Under the pieces are notes generated by a model. It searched no databases. It was given only the letters and a program-made list of their open reading frames with translations, and was not told where the DNA came from. 30,957 nt of DNA from a virus. Both the position numbers and the translations under genes were made by a program. Below, piece by piece: positions 5,966 through 13,649 of this stretch; positions within the stretch are counted from its first letter, which is position 1; the number at the start of each line of letters is the position of its first letter. Location: positions 1 to 30,957 of IMG/VR virus record IMGVR_UViG_3300029922_000229, one strand, 5' to 3'.

Positions 5966-7569
5966 ATGGTAGTAGTATCAAATTTTAAATCCTTATAATT
6001 GTAAGTCTTCACACATACTAAGTCATTGTAGTAGGTATTATCAATGAAATGATGTTTAACTTCGGTAATAAAGTAAATTCCCAAGAATTTATCAAAAAAC
6101 TTAGAATTTGGAACATTATACCGCATATCTATGCTTAAGAATCTTCTACTTCTTCTATGCGTACTTCCTCTGACTCTAAATGTTACTGCATTATTTAGAA
6201 AGATCGCACTTTTCAAGATTTCATTTCTACCGTAAGTTATCTTGCCTTCATGGGAATCTTCTGATGAAGTGAATATGTGCTTAGCATTAGTTTGATTTTC
6301 TCGATATTGATTTATGGTTAAATTTGATGAGGGGCTATTGCCTTTATCCCCCTTCATATTTTTTACATAGTTTTGGAAATATATATCACGAGCTTTTGCT
6401 ATATTATTATTGGTTAAATCCATGTAAAATGTTTTCTTTGGAATACTTACACTGTGGACAACAGTAGTTACTAATTTTTTTTGAACATCAAACCCAGAAG
6501 TATTTTTGAAAAAATAATCGTCCAGATTTGAATAATCCAACAAATATATACTATTCTGTTCATATGGATTGCTTCTGAGGGGATTATCATTCAATGTAGT
6601 GGCATCATTTTGATTAGAAATATAGAATTGTTCGATGGTTAATCCACCAGAAGAATTAGATGATGTTGGAGAATTAGCCAAATTAGTCTGGGAATTATAA
6701 GCTTGATCAAATAATTTCTTCATTGACACAAAACTCCAAATATCCGTATATCGATCTTTTTCTAACAAGCAAAAATCATAATTATTATCACTAGTTGAAA
6801 CGTGTCGTTTTAAGAGATAATGCAAATCATCAATAGAATAGTAATCTGATGGGGAAGTATAGAATGTTTTTGACCCACCCAGATCCCAAATGTTAGAGAA
6901 TTGGGTATTATAACCTTCTGTTGTGGGGAAATTTGTTTGTAGCAATTTCATGATGGCATCCCCAGTGAAAAGACTTCGGTCGTTATTCGAAAGATTTTTT
7001 GTATTTGGAGAATTGATATATGCTGCTGTTGAAAAATTAGTATTTTTCTCATTTAATATTTCAAAAGACCAATCCCAAAAGTGTAATTTTTTGAATTTTT
7101 CCCCTAATATTTCACCGGGAATGTCTATGGTATCATATATACAGAAGGTGAATTTCAAATTAAACATTTGTTTGTATGCATCAATATTCGTGGATGTATA
7201 TGGAACTCCAGGCACTTTCGGTAAGATATTGATAATCAACAAGTCTCTTGCATCCCCCCTGAAAGTATATTGTAAATTAGAGTCCTGCACATAACCGGTT
7301 GCATTGGTATTAGATGTATCCGTTATTCCATTATATGATTCAATAGAATCATAAGTATTTTGATAGGTGATACTTCCAAAATGATAAAAATTAGTGGCAA
7401 TATCTTCAATTACTAATTCTTTTATTGCCGCATGATTTATTTTTATTAAATCACCATTGGTATTAGTTAAAAATACTTCGAATATATAATCATCACTTCC
7501 AATTCGAATGGTTTGATTCGAATTTGGGTTTAATAGAATATTCGGAGATGCAAAGTTACTAGATGACAT
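5962..7569 (-). CDS. Baseplate hub-like tail protein
   Basis: A 535-residue late structural protein. The N-terminal segment (AIKELVIEDIATNFYHFGSI, then ITYQNTYDSIES) and the C-terminal segment (FLGIYFITEVKHHF, then NDLVCVKTYNYKDL) resemble hub proteins of T4-like phages (gp27 / gpD fold), in which the C-terminal domain closes a trimeric ring at the tail tip. The middle part is rich in Asn, Ser and Tyr and shows beta character. It follows the gp53-like gene by one base with the same orientation, which fits a baseplate operon read from the late promoter at 7990-7997. The assignment to the hub is from sequence pattern and context; a different baseplate role is possible. Confidence 0.65.
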   Translation of the reverse strand: MSSSNFASPNILLNPNSNQTIRIGSDDYIFEVFLTNTNGDLIKINHAAIKELVIEDIATNFYHFGSITYQNTYDSIESYNGITDTSNTNATGYVQDSNLQYTFRGDARDLLIINILPKVPGVPYTSTNIDAYKQMFNLKFTFCIYDTIDIPGEILGEKFKKLHFWDWSFEILNEKNTNFSTAAYINSPNTKNLSNNDRSLFTGDAIMKLLQTNFPTTEGYNTQFSNIWDLGGSKTFYTSPSDYYSIDDLHYLLKRHVSTSDNNYDFCLLEKDRYTDIWSFVSMKKLFDQAYNSQTNLANSPTSSNSSGGLTIEQFYISNQNDATTLNDNPLRSNPYEQNSIYLLDYSNLDDYFFKNTSGFDVQKKLVTTVVHSVSIPKKTFYMDLTNNNIAKARDIYFQNYVKNMKGDKGNSPSSNLTINQYRENQTNAKHIFTSSEDSHEGKITYGRNEILKSAIFLNNAVTFRVRGSTHRRSRRFLSIDMRYNVPNSKFFDKFLGIYFITEVKHHFIDNTYYNDLVCVKTYNYKDLKFDTTTI

Positions 7570-7570
7570 T

Positions 7571-7984
7571 TTAACTGTTTGCTTGAGTATTAATTGAATT
7601 AATTATTAATTGCAAATATTCTGGTTTTATAATCTTCAAATTACTTCCATTGGGTGGATATATCAGTGGATTAAAAATGTTGTTTGTAAGGCAGATTAGC
7701 CACCAAAGATCAATGGTTCCGTATTCATTATAGGAAATGACTGTCCATGCTAAAGGTCTTAATAAAGTAATGTGATAATAAAAAGAAACATCCATGTTAT
7801 AAGGAAGATACACGGCATTGAGTGGATTGTAATAGTACTGTCCAGATGGATCTTGATGAAGTTTGAATATATTTTCATATTTATATGTTCCCAAGGATGG
7901 TAATGTATTGATATCACCTTGATATTCACCATAATCCAAGTCTTGATTGGAAATAGATGTAAGAGATGAAATTATTTTTCCCAT
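7571..7984 (-). CDS. Baseplate wedge protein, gp53-like
   Basis: The preferred start is the ATG at 7984 (MGKIISSLTS), 137 residues. A late promoter motif ends five bases before it and overlaps the alternative ATG at 7999. The body carries features of the gp53 family: a tyrosine-rich N-terminal half and the signature TVISYNEYGTIDLWWLICL followed by NIFNPLIYPP. In T4 gp53 this region forms a LysM-like domain that joins neighbouring baseplate wedges. The C-terminus (LKIIKPEYLQLII) fits the end of that domain. The stop is adjacent to the start of the hub-like gene, so the two are coupled. Confidence 0.75.
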   Translation of the reverse strand: MGKIISSLTSISNQDLDYGEYQGDINTLPSLGTYKYENIFKLHQDPSGQYYYNPLNAVYLPYNMDVSFYYHITLLRPLAWTVISYNEYGTIDLWWLICLTNNIFNPLIYPPNGSNLKIIKPEYLQLIINSINTQANS

Positions 7985-7989
7985 TTGAA

Positions 7990-7997
7990 TATTTATC
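7990..7997 (-). promoter_or_regulatory. Late promoter of the gp53-like gene
   Basis: GATAAATA on the minus strand, five bases (TTCAA) before the ATG at 7984. The motif overlaps the upstream ATG at 7999, which argues that 7984 is the true start. Confidence 0.65.
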
Positions 7998-8019
7998 ATC
8001 AGATTTTTATTGGGTGTTT

Positions 8020-8027
8020 GTTAAATA
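8020..8027 (+). promoter_or_regulatory. Late promoter of the gene at 8034
   Basis: GTTAAATA, six bases (TACTAT) before the ATG at 8034. It is divergent from the late promoter at 7990-7997. Confidence 0.5.
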
Positions 8028-8033
8028 TACTAT

Positions 8034-8642
8034 ATGGGCCAAACTATTTTGACAAACAAATCCTTAGAAGGAATCGGACTCCTTTATGAACAACTTCGTA
8101 AAAATCAAGAAAATGATTCCGAGGTTATTAAGGAGGAACTTGATAAACCAAAGGTTAATTCCAAGAATAAATTCAAAAAAGTGGATAGTTTTCCTATAGA
8201 AGATCAAAAAACACCACTTTCTAAAGTAACCCCCGAATCATTTTACAAGAAAGATAGTGGTCCAAATCGTCTTTTGAAAGATGTTTTGGTTAAACCATTA
8301 GATCCAAAAGATATTAAAAAAGGTCAAGATGATCCTTATGAAGTTAAGAAATTATCAGTGAATACTGAAAGTAAGAAAATTTTAACCAATAAGAATCTTG
8401 GTTATATCATGGAAGAACTTAAGAAAAATAATCCCGAAGTAATTCTTGAAAATCTTAAGAAATATAAGCTGCTTTGGGGTAAAGACAATTTTCGTAAACT
8501 GATTACTGTTGCTGAACAACGTGGTTGTAGCAAAGAAGTACAGAATCTTAGACTATTTGTAGAAAAGAAAATGTCTAAAAAAGTTAAAGAAGTAAAAAAA
8601 GTCAAAAAAGATAAGAAAAAATCTAAAAAGAACACTAAATAA
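8034..8642 (+). CDS. Lysine-rich probable virion protein
   Basis: A 202-residue protein of unknown function. It begins with a helical segment (SLEGIGLLYEQLRKN), then a disordered charged stretch (about residues 30-110), a folded helical part (LGYIMEELKKNNPEVILENL and onward), and a very basic C-terminus built almost only of Lys, Val and Ser. The basic tail could bind DNA, for instance as an internal head protein. A late promoter motif precedes it, and it lies among tail and head genes. The strong contrast with the following very acidic protein suggests that the two may pair, which is inference. Confidence 0.7.
   Translation: MGQTILTNKSLEGIGLLYEQLRKNQENDSEVIKEELDKPKVNSKNKFKKVDSFPIEDQKTPLSKVTPESFYKKDSGPNRLLKDVLVKPLDPKDIKKGQDDPYEVKKLSVNTESKKILTNKNLGYIMEELKKNNPEVILENLKKYKLLWGKDNFRKLITVAEQRGCSKEVQNLRLFVEKKMSKKVKEVKKVKKDKKKSKKNTK
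8634..8641 (+). promoter_or_regulatory. Possible late promoter of the acidic protein gene
   Basis: ACTAAATA overlaps the stop of the upstream gene, thirteen bases before the ATG at 8655. It is a weaker match than the other late motifs, and the gene could also be read from 8020-8027. Confidence 0.35.
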
Positions 8643-8654
8643 TTATACAAGCTT

Positions 8655-9350
8655 ATGGCAAAACAACCTAAATTCTCGTTCGACGCTCTTTATGAATCCG
8701 CTATTGGTGGAGGTTATTCAGAAGATGAAATTAAACCAGCTACAGAAGATGGCACCAGTGAAGGAGATAGTTCCGTTGCTGATGATGCGGAAATCGATGC
8801 GGATACTGATGTAAAAGACGAGGAAGATCTCTCTGCTTCTGACATTATTGATAAGCTCGTTGAATATCTAGAAAAACTAAAAGCTTTCCTACCTGAAGTT
8901 GATGATGATGCTAAGGATCTTGGAATTGGTGATGATGAAGATGCGACTTCTGAAGATGAACAAATGGCCGGATTAGATGCTGGTGTTGCTGAAGAAGACG
9001 AAGAGGAAGAAGATGAGGATGATGAAGACGAGGATGAAGATGAAGAAACAGTTTCCGAAGAAATTGATTTTGAAGATCTCGGAACTCCTCTAGTTAATCA
9101 GAAGAAAGGTAATCCCACTAAAGTAACTTCTACTCCTGAAAAACCACCTGGTGTACTACATAATGTAGCCAAAGGAAAAACTGGTGATGGTAAAGTATTG
9201 GAAAAACCTGAATTGGATGAAGAAGAAGGAACCCCTCTAGTTAACCAAAAATCTGGTAATCCCACTAAAGTCACTGGAACTGCTAATGTCATTAAAGGTG
9301 TTATCAAAGGCGGTGGAAAAGGTGATCAAGATTTGTTCCAAAAGAACTAA
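8655..9350 (+). CDS. Very acidic late protein, prohead-core candidate
   Basis: A 231-residue protein dominated by Asp and Glu, with an unbroken acidic run around residues 115-135. A helical section (SDIIDKLVEYLEKLKAF) precedes it. The C-terminal third holds two copies of a 16-residue motif (GTPLVNQK-GNPTKVT) near residues 143-158 and 192-207. T4-like heads use small acidic core proteins (gp67, gp68 and parts of gp22) that are cut by the prohead protease; this gene has the composition and context for such a role, but the family is not proven. It ends before a strong terminator. Confidence 0.7.
   Translation: MAKQPKFSFDALYESAIGGGYSEDEIKPATEDGTSEGDSSVADDAEIDADTDVKDEEDLSASDIIDKLVEYLEKLKAFLPEVDDDAKDLGIGDDEDATSEDEQMAGLDAGVAEEDEEEEDEDDEDEDEDEETVSEEIDFEDLGTPLVNQKKGNPTKVTSTPEKPPGVLHNVAKGKTGDGKVLEKPELDEEEGTPLVNQKSGNPTKVTGTANVIKGVIKGGGKGDQDLFQKN
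9081..9277 (+). repeat. Two direct repeats inside the acidic protein gene
   Basis: About 49 bases beginning at 9081 (GGAACTCCTCTAGTTAATCA) recur from 9228 (GGAACCCCTCTAGTTAACCA), 147 bases apart. They encode GTPLVNQK-GNPTKVT twice. Differences are mostly in third codon positions, so the peptide is under selection. Confidence 0.8.
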
Positions 9351-9372
9351 TTGAAGTTGAAAGTTAAAAATG

Positions 9373-9404
9373 AAAAGGCGAATCAGAAATGGTTCGCCTT
9401 TTTT
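9373..9404. terminator. Rho-independent terminator, probably bidirectional
   Basis: AAAAGGCGAA (9373-9382), ten-base loop, TTCGCCTTTT (9393-9402) and further T residues. An A-rich stretch on the left gives a U-run for the minus strand as well. It separates the convergent genes ending at 9350 (+) and 9408 (-). Confidence 0.9.
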
Positions 9405-9407
9405 GTT

Positions 9408-10004
9408 TCAATTTAATGAATATTGCCCGATATCCAAAAGATTTGGGATATATTGAGAAAAAGCAAAAGTTGCTACACATTCTGCTTCTGCTTCATCTCG
9501 ATTATTCATATCGACACCATCTAATTTAATAGGAAAAGCATCTGTAAATTCAAAGTTTATAACTGGATTATTATATTCATCTAACATGAATAAAGTGATG
9601 GTGGTTTGATATAGGGTAAGATTCAATATTCCAACAGGTTTTGATGGGTCTACTATGGATAATTCAGCATTATTTAAAATATTTAACCAGTTGAATAAAA
9701 ACCAATAATTATTCCAGTAGTTATCAACGGTGAAGTTTATTTTTAAATCTCCATGATAAGGTCTAGCTAAACTGGATATACTTACATTCTGTCCTGCATA
9801 TCTTAATGCATTGTGATCAATTGATATTTCAGGTAGATTTATTCCATAGACTGAAAAAGAAAAAGAGTCTGAATTAATTGTATTCTGACTTCTTTGTAGG
9901 GGATTGTTGGTATCAATTCCTTTTAATGCTTTAGGTATAGTTATAACTACTAAAAATTTATCTTTCCGAGCTTTATTAAAGGGTGATTGGTAAGGACTAT
10001 TCAT
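9408..10004 (-). CDS. Tail-tube-fold protein (gp19/gp54-like)
   Basis: A 198-residue protein with the pattern of T4 tail-tube proteins: FSFSVYGINLPEISID, then NVSISSLARPYHGDLKINFT and a Trp-rich NYWNNYWFLFNWLN, ending with a beta-strand YNNPVINFEFTDAFPIKLDG. T4 has the tube protein gp19 and the related tube initiator gp54; a second tube-fold gene beside the tube gene fits the initiator or another tube-cap role. It may equally be a second tube subunit. It lies downstream of the tube gene and the 37-residue membrane protein gene and has its own late promoter. Confidence 0.7.
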   Translation of the reverse strand: MNSPYQSPFNKARKDKFLVVITIPKALKGIDTNNPLQRSQNTINSDSFSFSVYGINLPEISIDHNALRYAGQNVSISSLARPYHGDLKINFTVDNYWNNYWFLFNWLNILNNAELSIVDPSKPVGILNLTLYQTTITLFMLDEYNNPVINFEFTDAFPIKLDGVDMNNRDEAEAECVATFAFSQYIPNLLDIGQYSLN

Positions 10005-10010
10005 TATTAG

Positions 10011-10018
10011 TATTTACG
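10011..10018 (-). promoter_or_regulatory. Late promoter of the gene at 9408-10004
   Basis: CGTAAATA on the minus strand, six bases (CTAATA) before the ATG at 10004. Confidence 0.5.
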
Positions 10019-10039
10019 GATATCACAAAATAATCGATT

Positions 10040-10153
10040 TCAATGAAAAATAAGATATGTGAAGAAAAGTCCTTCACCGACTAAAAGAATTGTAGCAATC
10101 CAAAGTAATATAATAAACCAATCCGGTTGTTTCTCGGGAATGTACGATCTCAT
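10040..10153 (-). CDS. Tiny membrane protein between tail genes
   Basis: A 37-residue frame from the ATG at 10153 to the TGA at 10040. A short hydrophilic start (MRSYIPEKQPD) precedes one strong membrane helix (WFIILLWIATILLVGEGLFF). It begins just after the tube gene stop, so it is in the same late unit. The size and single helix fit a spanin- or holin-helper-like peptide or a small virion membrane contact, but nothing shows which. The whole 10005-10160 gap is accounted for by this frame and the promoter. Confidence 0.6.
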   Translation of the reverse strand: MRSYIPEKQPDWFIILLWIATILLVGEGLFFTYLIFH

Positions 10154-10160
10154 TATTAAA

Positions 10161-10736
10161 TTAGAATTTTGTAGTAGATGTACTGTTAACATCAAATGTC
10201 CGTTCAAAGAAGTGATAACTTAATGTAGCAGTAAAATTAACAACTTCTCCGTTACCAATCATGGAATAAGATAATTCACCAACATTTCCAATAGAAACAC
10301 CTACTAAATTATACTTAGAAACCGCATTTAATTGTTGATCTAATTGAATAAGTGTAATAATAGATCTAGCTGGAGCAGTCATGAAATTACCTGTAGAAGT
10401 TGCATCATCAAAAGTATCTCTGGACCAATCTTCAAATCTTTGTCTTAGACTGGATTTTGCATCACAGAAAAATTCCAAATTATAAGCGTCAGAACCAGGA
10501 TATTTGGCAGTTCCTTTTACATTGAAATCCAATCCCATATAAGGTACTGCTACATTAGTTAAAGCTCTTGCAGGTAGAGCAGCAGCTTTACAATATACTA
10601 AATCTTCCTCATTAAAAGTAATACCGGAAGCATTTGCGGGAGTTAATGCTAAAACTCGAAAAGAAACATCCCTTGCGAAGTCTAATGCCGCAGCTTGTTG
10701 GTAAAATGTTTGAATTGTCTGGTTAGTAACGCTCAT
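10161..10736 (-). CDS. Tail tube protein, gp19-like
   Basis: A 191-residue protein with T4 gp19 traits: an N-terminal helix and FARDVSFRVLALTP, a central segment about the tube fold (VAVPYMGLDFNVKGTAKYP and NLEFFCDAKSSLRQRFEDW), the loop RDTFDDATSTGNFM and the final strand FTATLSYHFFERTFDV. Tube proteins stack as hexamers to form the inner tail tube through which DNA passes. The length is slightly above the T4 protein (163). A late promoter motif ends six bases before the ATG. Its neighbours are a second tube-fold gene and baseplate genes. Confidence 0.85.
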   Translation of the reverse strand: MSVTNQTIQTFYQQAAALDFARDVSFRVLALTPANASGITFNEEDLVYCKAAALPARALTNVAVPYMGLDFNVKGTAKYPGSDAYNLEFFCDAKSSLRQRFEDWSRDTFDDATSTGNFMTAPARSIITLIQLDQQLNAVSKYNLVGVSIGNVGELSYSMIGNGEVVNFTATLSYHFFERTFDVNSTSTTKF

Positions 10737-10742
10737 ATCAAT

Positions 10743-10750
10743 TATTTATC
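10743..10750 (-). promoter_or_regulatory. Late promoter of the tail tube gene
   Basis: GATAAATA on the minus strand, six bases (ATTGAT) before the ATG at 10736. The tube is among the most abundant virion proteins, so this is probably a strong late promoter. Confidence 0.7.
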
Positions 10751-10761
10751 ATTAAAAAATG

Positions 10762-10789
10762 TTGAAATTAAATCTTTCCCTAATAAATT
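10762..10789 (+). promoter_or_regulatory. Early promoter of the gene at 10795
   Basis: TTGAAA (10762-10767), 16-base spacer, TAAATT (10784-10789), then five bases (GTTAT) to the ATG at 10795. The ATG at 10759 lies upstream of the -35 box and cannot be used from this promoter. Confidence 0.6.
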
Positions 10790-10794
10790 GTTAT

Positions 10795-11049
10795 ATGGGT
10801 AGGATTAGTTCAGACAGTTTAATTGATTTTTTAAGTAAAAACGGAATAGTTTTAATTTCTAAATTAGAATCTCCTTCTGGAGATGTTGAATTTTTATGTT
10901 CATCAGGAAAATATAAATTTCTATTAAATTTAGATTGGGATGGTGGTTTATCCGGTACTTTTGTGGATAAGTACAGAAAAGAGTTTTTATATGATTATAT
11001 TCCAGATTTAGATGAATTATTATTAACCATCAAAAAACATTATCGATGA
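10795..11049 (+). CDS. Unknown small early protein
   Basis: An 84-residue protein starting MGRISSDSLIDFL; the start is set by the early promoter just upstream. Pattern: an N-terminal helix, then beta strands (GIVLISKLESPSGDVEFLC, KYKFLLNLDWDGG) and a C-terminal helix (LDELLLTIKKHYR). It looks like a compact alpha/beta fold with no recognised family. It is a single early gene between two late genes; the late promoter of the next gene begins right after its stop. Confidence 0.65.
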   Translation: MGRISSDSLIDFLSKNGIVLISKLESPSGDVEFLCSSGKYKFLLNLDWDGGLSGTFVDKYRKEFLYDYIPDLDELLLTIKKHYR

Positions 11050-11057
11050 GATAAATA
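11050..11057 (+). promoter_or_regulatory. Late promoter of the gene at 11064
   Basis: GATAAATA, six bases (ATTTGA) before the ATG at 11064, directly after the stop of the early gene. Confidence 0.7.
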
Positions 11058-11063
11058 ATTTGA

Positions 11064-12173
11064 ATGAGTAATTACAGCAATTTTTCGAACAATGTACCAA
11101 ACAACCCGGCCATTGTTGAATATGGTAAAGCAATTCAATTAATCGGAGATACTAGGTTCCCTGATATTACTTCTGTACGTATCCATTATCCCGATAATTC
11201 GGCAGCATTCTTTTCATCACAAGCTGTAGCACTTACTTCTTATTCAATTTATCCAAAACATGCACAATTAACTTATGTGGTTAATGCCGCAGATATTCCG
11301 ACTACTACCAATATTGTTTCTGGTGGATTTTTCAATATACAGATTCCTTCTACAGGGCAAGTTAATACAACTGCACCTTTAAGTGCAATTCAAATTGGTT
11401 TTTCGGATATTAATGGTAAATTACAAGCGGTTTCTGATTCTAATCCGCTTCCAATGATTGATGCGTATGTTAATTCAACTAATGTCACTTGGACTAATGC
11501 TACAACACTTAGTTCTGCATTGACTGTTAATACTGCTGGATATGATGGTGTTGGTATTACGATTATTACATCAGGTACAGTTACGGGAGGACAAGTTACT
11601 TTTCAAGTTTGGGATGGTGCAAATTGGTTGACTACTAAAATTGGACGTTGTAACACATATAATTCTGATAGTACATATACAATTGTTGCTGGTGTTCAAG
11701 CGTGGCAAGCTGATGTTGCCCCATTTACTCAATTTAGAGTTATTCTTTCTTCGGTTATTGTTGGATCAGGATCTGTATTGGTTACTGAAGTTGTAAGTTC
11801 AGCACCAATTGTAGGTCCAGTTACTGTTGGTATAGACCCAACCCAACCTTTACCTGCTGGTACAAATAATTTGGGAAGTGTTGTTTTAGCAGTTTCCTCT
11901 TCAAATTTTGTCAATGGACAAGCAACAATTGCTTCGACCGGAGTAGCAGTACAACTCACCAGCAATTCTTATATCGTTCAAAAAGGTGTGAACATTGGTC
12001 TAAGTCCCGCAAGTCCAGGTCTTGGATATATTGGTGCATCCGGTGTTTCTGCTTCTACTGGAGTCATTGTAACTTCCGCTTCTAATAGCTTCCCAATCCC
12101 TTCTGGCGTAAATCTAAATACAATTTATGTTAATGGGACTACAGGTCAAGTGTTTTATTATGGTGGATCTTAA
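11064..12173 (+). CDS. Beta-rich virion surface protein
   Basis: A 369-residue protein, nearly all beta-strand and rich in Ser, Thr, Val, Gly and Asn. There are at least three parts: an N-terminal domain (about 1-130), a central Ig-like or jelly-roll domain (about 135-250, with QVWDGANWLTTKIGRC), and a C-terminal part with repeats of SNS-IVQKGVNIGLSPASPG type (about 270-369) that looks like a fibre or decoration domain. It has the composition of head fibres and decoration or neck proteins of large phages. There is no signal peptide. Late expression follows from the GATAAATA motif. The exact position in the virion is unknown. Confidence 0.65.
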   Translation: MSNYSNFSNNVPNNPAIVEYGKAIQLIGDTRFPDITSVRIHYPDNSAAFFSSQAVALTSYSIYPKHAQLTYVVNAADIPTTTNIVSGGFFNIQIPSTGQVNTTAPLSAIQIGFSDINGKLQAVSDSNPLPMIDAYVNSTNVTWTNATTLSSALTVNTAGYDGVGITIITSGTVTGGQVTFQVWDGANWLTTKIGRCNTYNSDSTYTIVAGVQAWQADVAPFTQFRVILSSVIVGSGSVLVTEVVSSAPIVGPVTVGIDPTQPLPAGTNNLGSVVLAVSSSNFVNGQATIASTGVAVQLTSNSYIVQKGVNIGLSPASPGLGYIGASGVSASTGVIVTSASNSFPIPSGVNLNTIYVNGTTGQVFYYGGS

Positions 12174-12250
12174 TTTATTTAATTGAGTTTTATTTTTTGC
12201 TTTTCGCATATTCTTCTTTACAAATTATTGCGTTTTGTTATCGTGATTCA

Positions 12251-12391
12251 GTGAAGCAAAATATTAACAATAATCAAGCAGGAAAAGGTGATAAACCTCG
12301 TAATTGCTTTTCAAAAGAATTTAAGCGGAATTTTGACCAAGTTAATTGGGGTAAAAATAAATCTAAAAAATCTAATCAGGAGAAATCTTGA
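12251..12391 (+). CDS. Small basic phage protein
   Basis: The frame is open from 12197 (TTG) to 12391. I prefer the GTG at 12251, giving 46 residues, because the recognisable part, GKGDKPRNCFSKEFKRNFD followed by QVNW, lies near the N-terminus in similar short phage proteins known from memory. The protein is Lys- and Asn-rich. Its function is unknown. Its stop overlaps the TTG start of the nuclease gene, so it probably leads that operon. The stretch 12174-12250 holds no clear promoter or terminator. Confidence 0.5.
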   Translation: MKQNINNNQAGKGDKPRNCFSKEFKRNFDQVNWGKNKSKKSNQEKS

Positions 12392-13158
12392 AAAGTTATT
12401 TTCAAAACGTCCCTCTTTATTTTACTGAAGAGGGTCATGAATATCATCACAAAAATGGTCAGAAATATATTTCATGTACTCAAATAATTTCTCAGTATAA
12501 AGAAAAGTTTGATAGTGATAAGATGTCGAGAATTATTGCTAAAAAGCGTGGAGTTTCACAGGAAGAAATATTATTAGAATGGAAAAAGGCGGAGAAGGAT
12601 GGAACAGAATTTGGAACATTGATTCATAAAAATATCGAATCATATTTTAATACTAAAAAGTGTGATGAAAGGATTTTGCCAATGGTTGGAGACTTACATT
12701 TAAAATTAGCATATAGATTAGAGGATTCTTATTTTGAACAATTAGTTTGGAATGAAAAATTTATGATTTGTGGAACAGCAGATTTGGTTAATATTGATGG
12801 GGATTATTTCGATATTTTTGATTATAAAACAAATAAAAAATTTAATATGGAATCCAAATATTCTAATCCATTAATGTTCAAATATCCTTTGGAAAATATG
12901 GAAATTAATGAATATAATGTTTATTCACTACAGTTAAGTATGTATGCAAGATTTGTGAAGGAATTGACGGGGAAAATTCCTAGAGATTTGAGTGTTTTTT
13001 GGTATGACCGGGAAGATACCAAAGATTTTGAAAATTTTAATGGACAATGGGTCGAATATCATCTAGAAAACATGGAAACTGAGGTCAATAAACTATTTGA
13101 GCATTATGATAAAAAAGATCCTATTTTAAAATTAATCTTAAGAAGTAAAAACATGTGA
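12388..13158 (+). CDS. PD-(D/E)XK nuclease, RecB/Cas4-like
   Basis: A 256-residue protein starting at a TTG that overlaps the upstream stop and has AGGAG at the usual distance. Motifs of the RecB-type PD-(D/E)XK family are present: an early helix with GTEFGTLIHKNIE, then CGTADLVNIDGD, the catalytic strand IFDYKTNKK (D and K), and the following helix YSLQLSMYARFV. Such nucleases act on DNA in recombination or end processing; phage members sit near packaging and replication genes. Here it lies at the head of a unit with a HAD-fold protein, a terminase-like protein and the large terminase. The substrate cannot be told. Confidence 0.85.
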   Translation: MKSYFQNVPLYFTEEGHEYHHKNGQKYISCTQIISQYKEKFDSDKMSRIIAKKRGVSQEEILLEWKKAEKDGTEFGTLIHKNIESYFNTKKCDERILPMVGDLHLKLAYRLEDSYFEQLVWNEKFMICGTADLVNIDGDYFDIFDYKTNKKFNMESKYSNPLMFKYPLENMEINEYNVYSLQLSMYARFVKELTGKIPRDLSVFWYDREDTKDFENFNGQWVEYHLENMETEVNKLFEHYDKKDPILKLILRSKNM

Positions 13159-13649
13159 GAATTATTTTTTTGGACATTGATGGGGTTTTAATTTCTAGGA
13201 GAACCCATTCATTACGCTCCAATTTTAAAAATAAAGATTGGAAACACGTAGATTTAAATTTTTGTAAATGGTTAAAGATGATTTGTGAAACTAATGATAT
13301 TAGAATCGTTATTTCATCTTCTTGGAGAAGAATGCCCACGAGTTTAATTCCTTTACTGAAAAAAGCAAAATTGCTGCATCTTTTACATGAAACTGATCCA
13401 TATACTACAACTAATTTCAGTGAAATTAAAAAAACTTTTTCTTATGTCAGAGGAGACGAGATTCAACTTTGGCTAGATAACCACCTAGGAGAATGGGTGG
13501 ATTATTTGATTTTAGATGATGATTCTGACTTTTTGGAACATCAAATGAAAAATCATATCAAAACCGATATTAATAATGGAGTCCAATTTGAACAAATTAG
13601 AAGTATCTTTAAATGGGTTTACGGAGAAAAATCCCCGTATAATGCATGA
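13155..13649 (+). CDS. HAD-fold hydrolase (SAK-type)
   Basis: A 164-residue protein with a GTG start overlapping the upstream stop (GTGA). HAD motifs: motif I FLDIDGVLI near the start, motif II IVISSSWR near residue 55, and motif IV ILDDDSDF near residue 120. This spacing fits the small HAD domains linked to nucleic-acid end repair (the Swiss Army Knife RNA-repair type). It could remove a 5' or 3' phosphate from a nucleic acid end or nucleotide; the substrate is unknown. The next gene begins within its last codons (ATGA-type overlap). Confidence 0.8.
   Translation: MRIIFLDIDGVLISRRTHSLRSNFKNKDWKHVDLNFCKWLKMICETNDIRIVISSSWRRMPTSLIPLLKKAKLLHLLHETDPYTTTNFSEIKKTFSYVRGDEIQLWLDNHLGEWVDYLILDDDSDFLEHQMKNHIKTDINNGVQFEQIRSIFKWVYGEKSPYNA

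Noticed and set aside
6923-7294. 123-codon plus-strand frame inside the hub-like gene
   Set aside because: It is the antisense of a long coherent structural gene and has no promoter motif.
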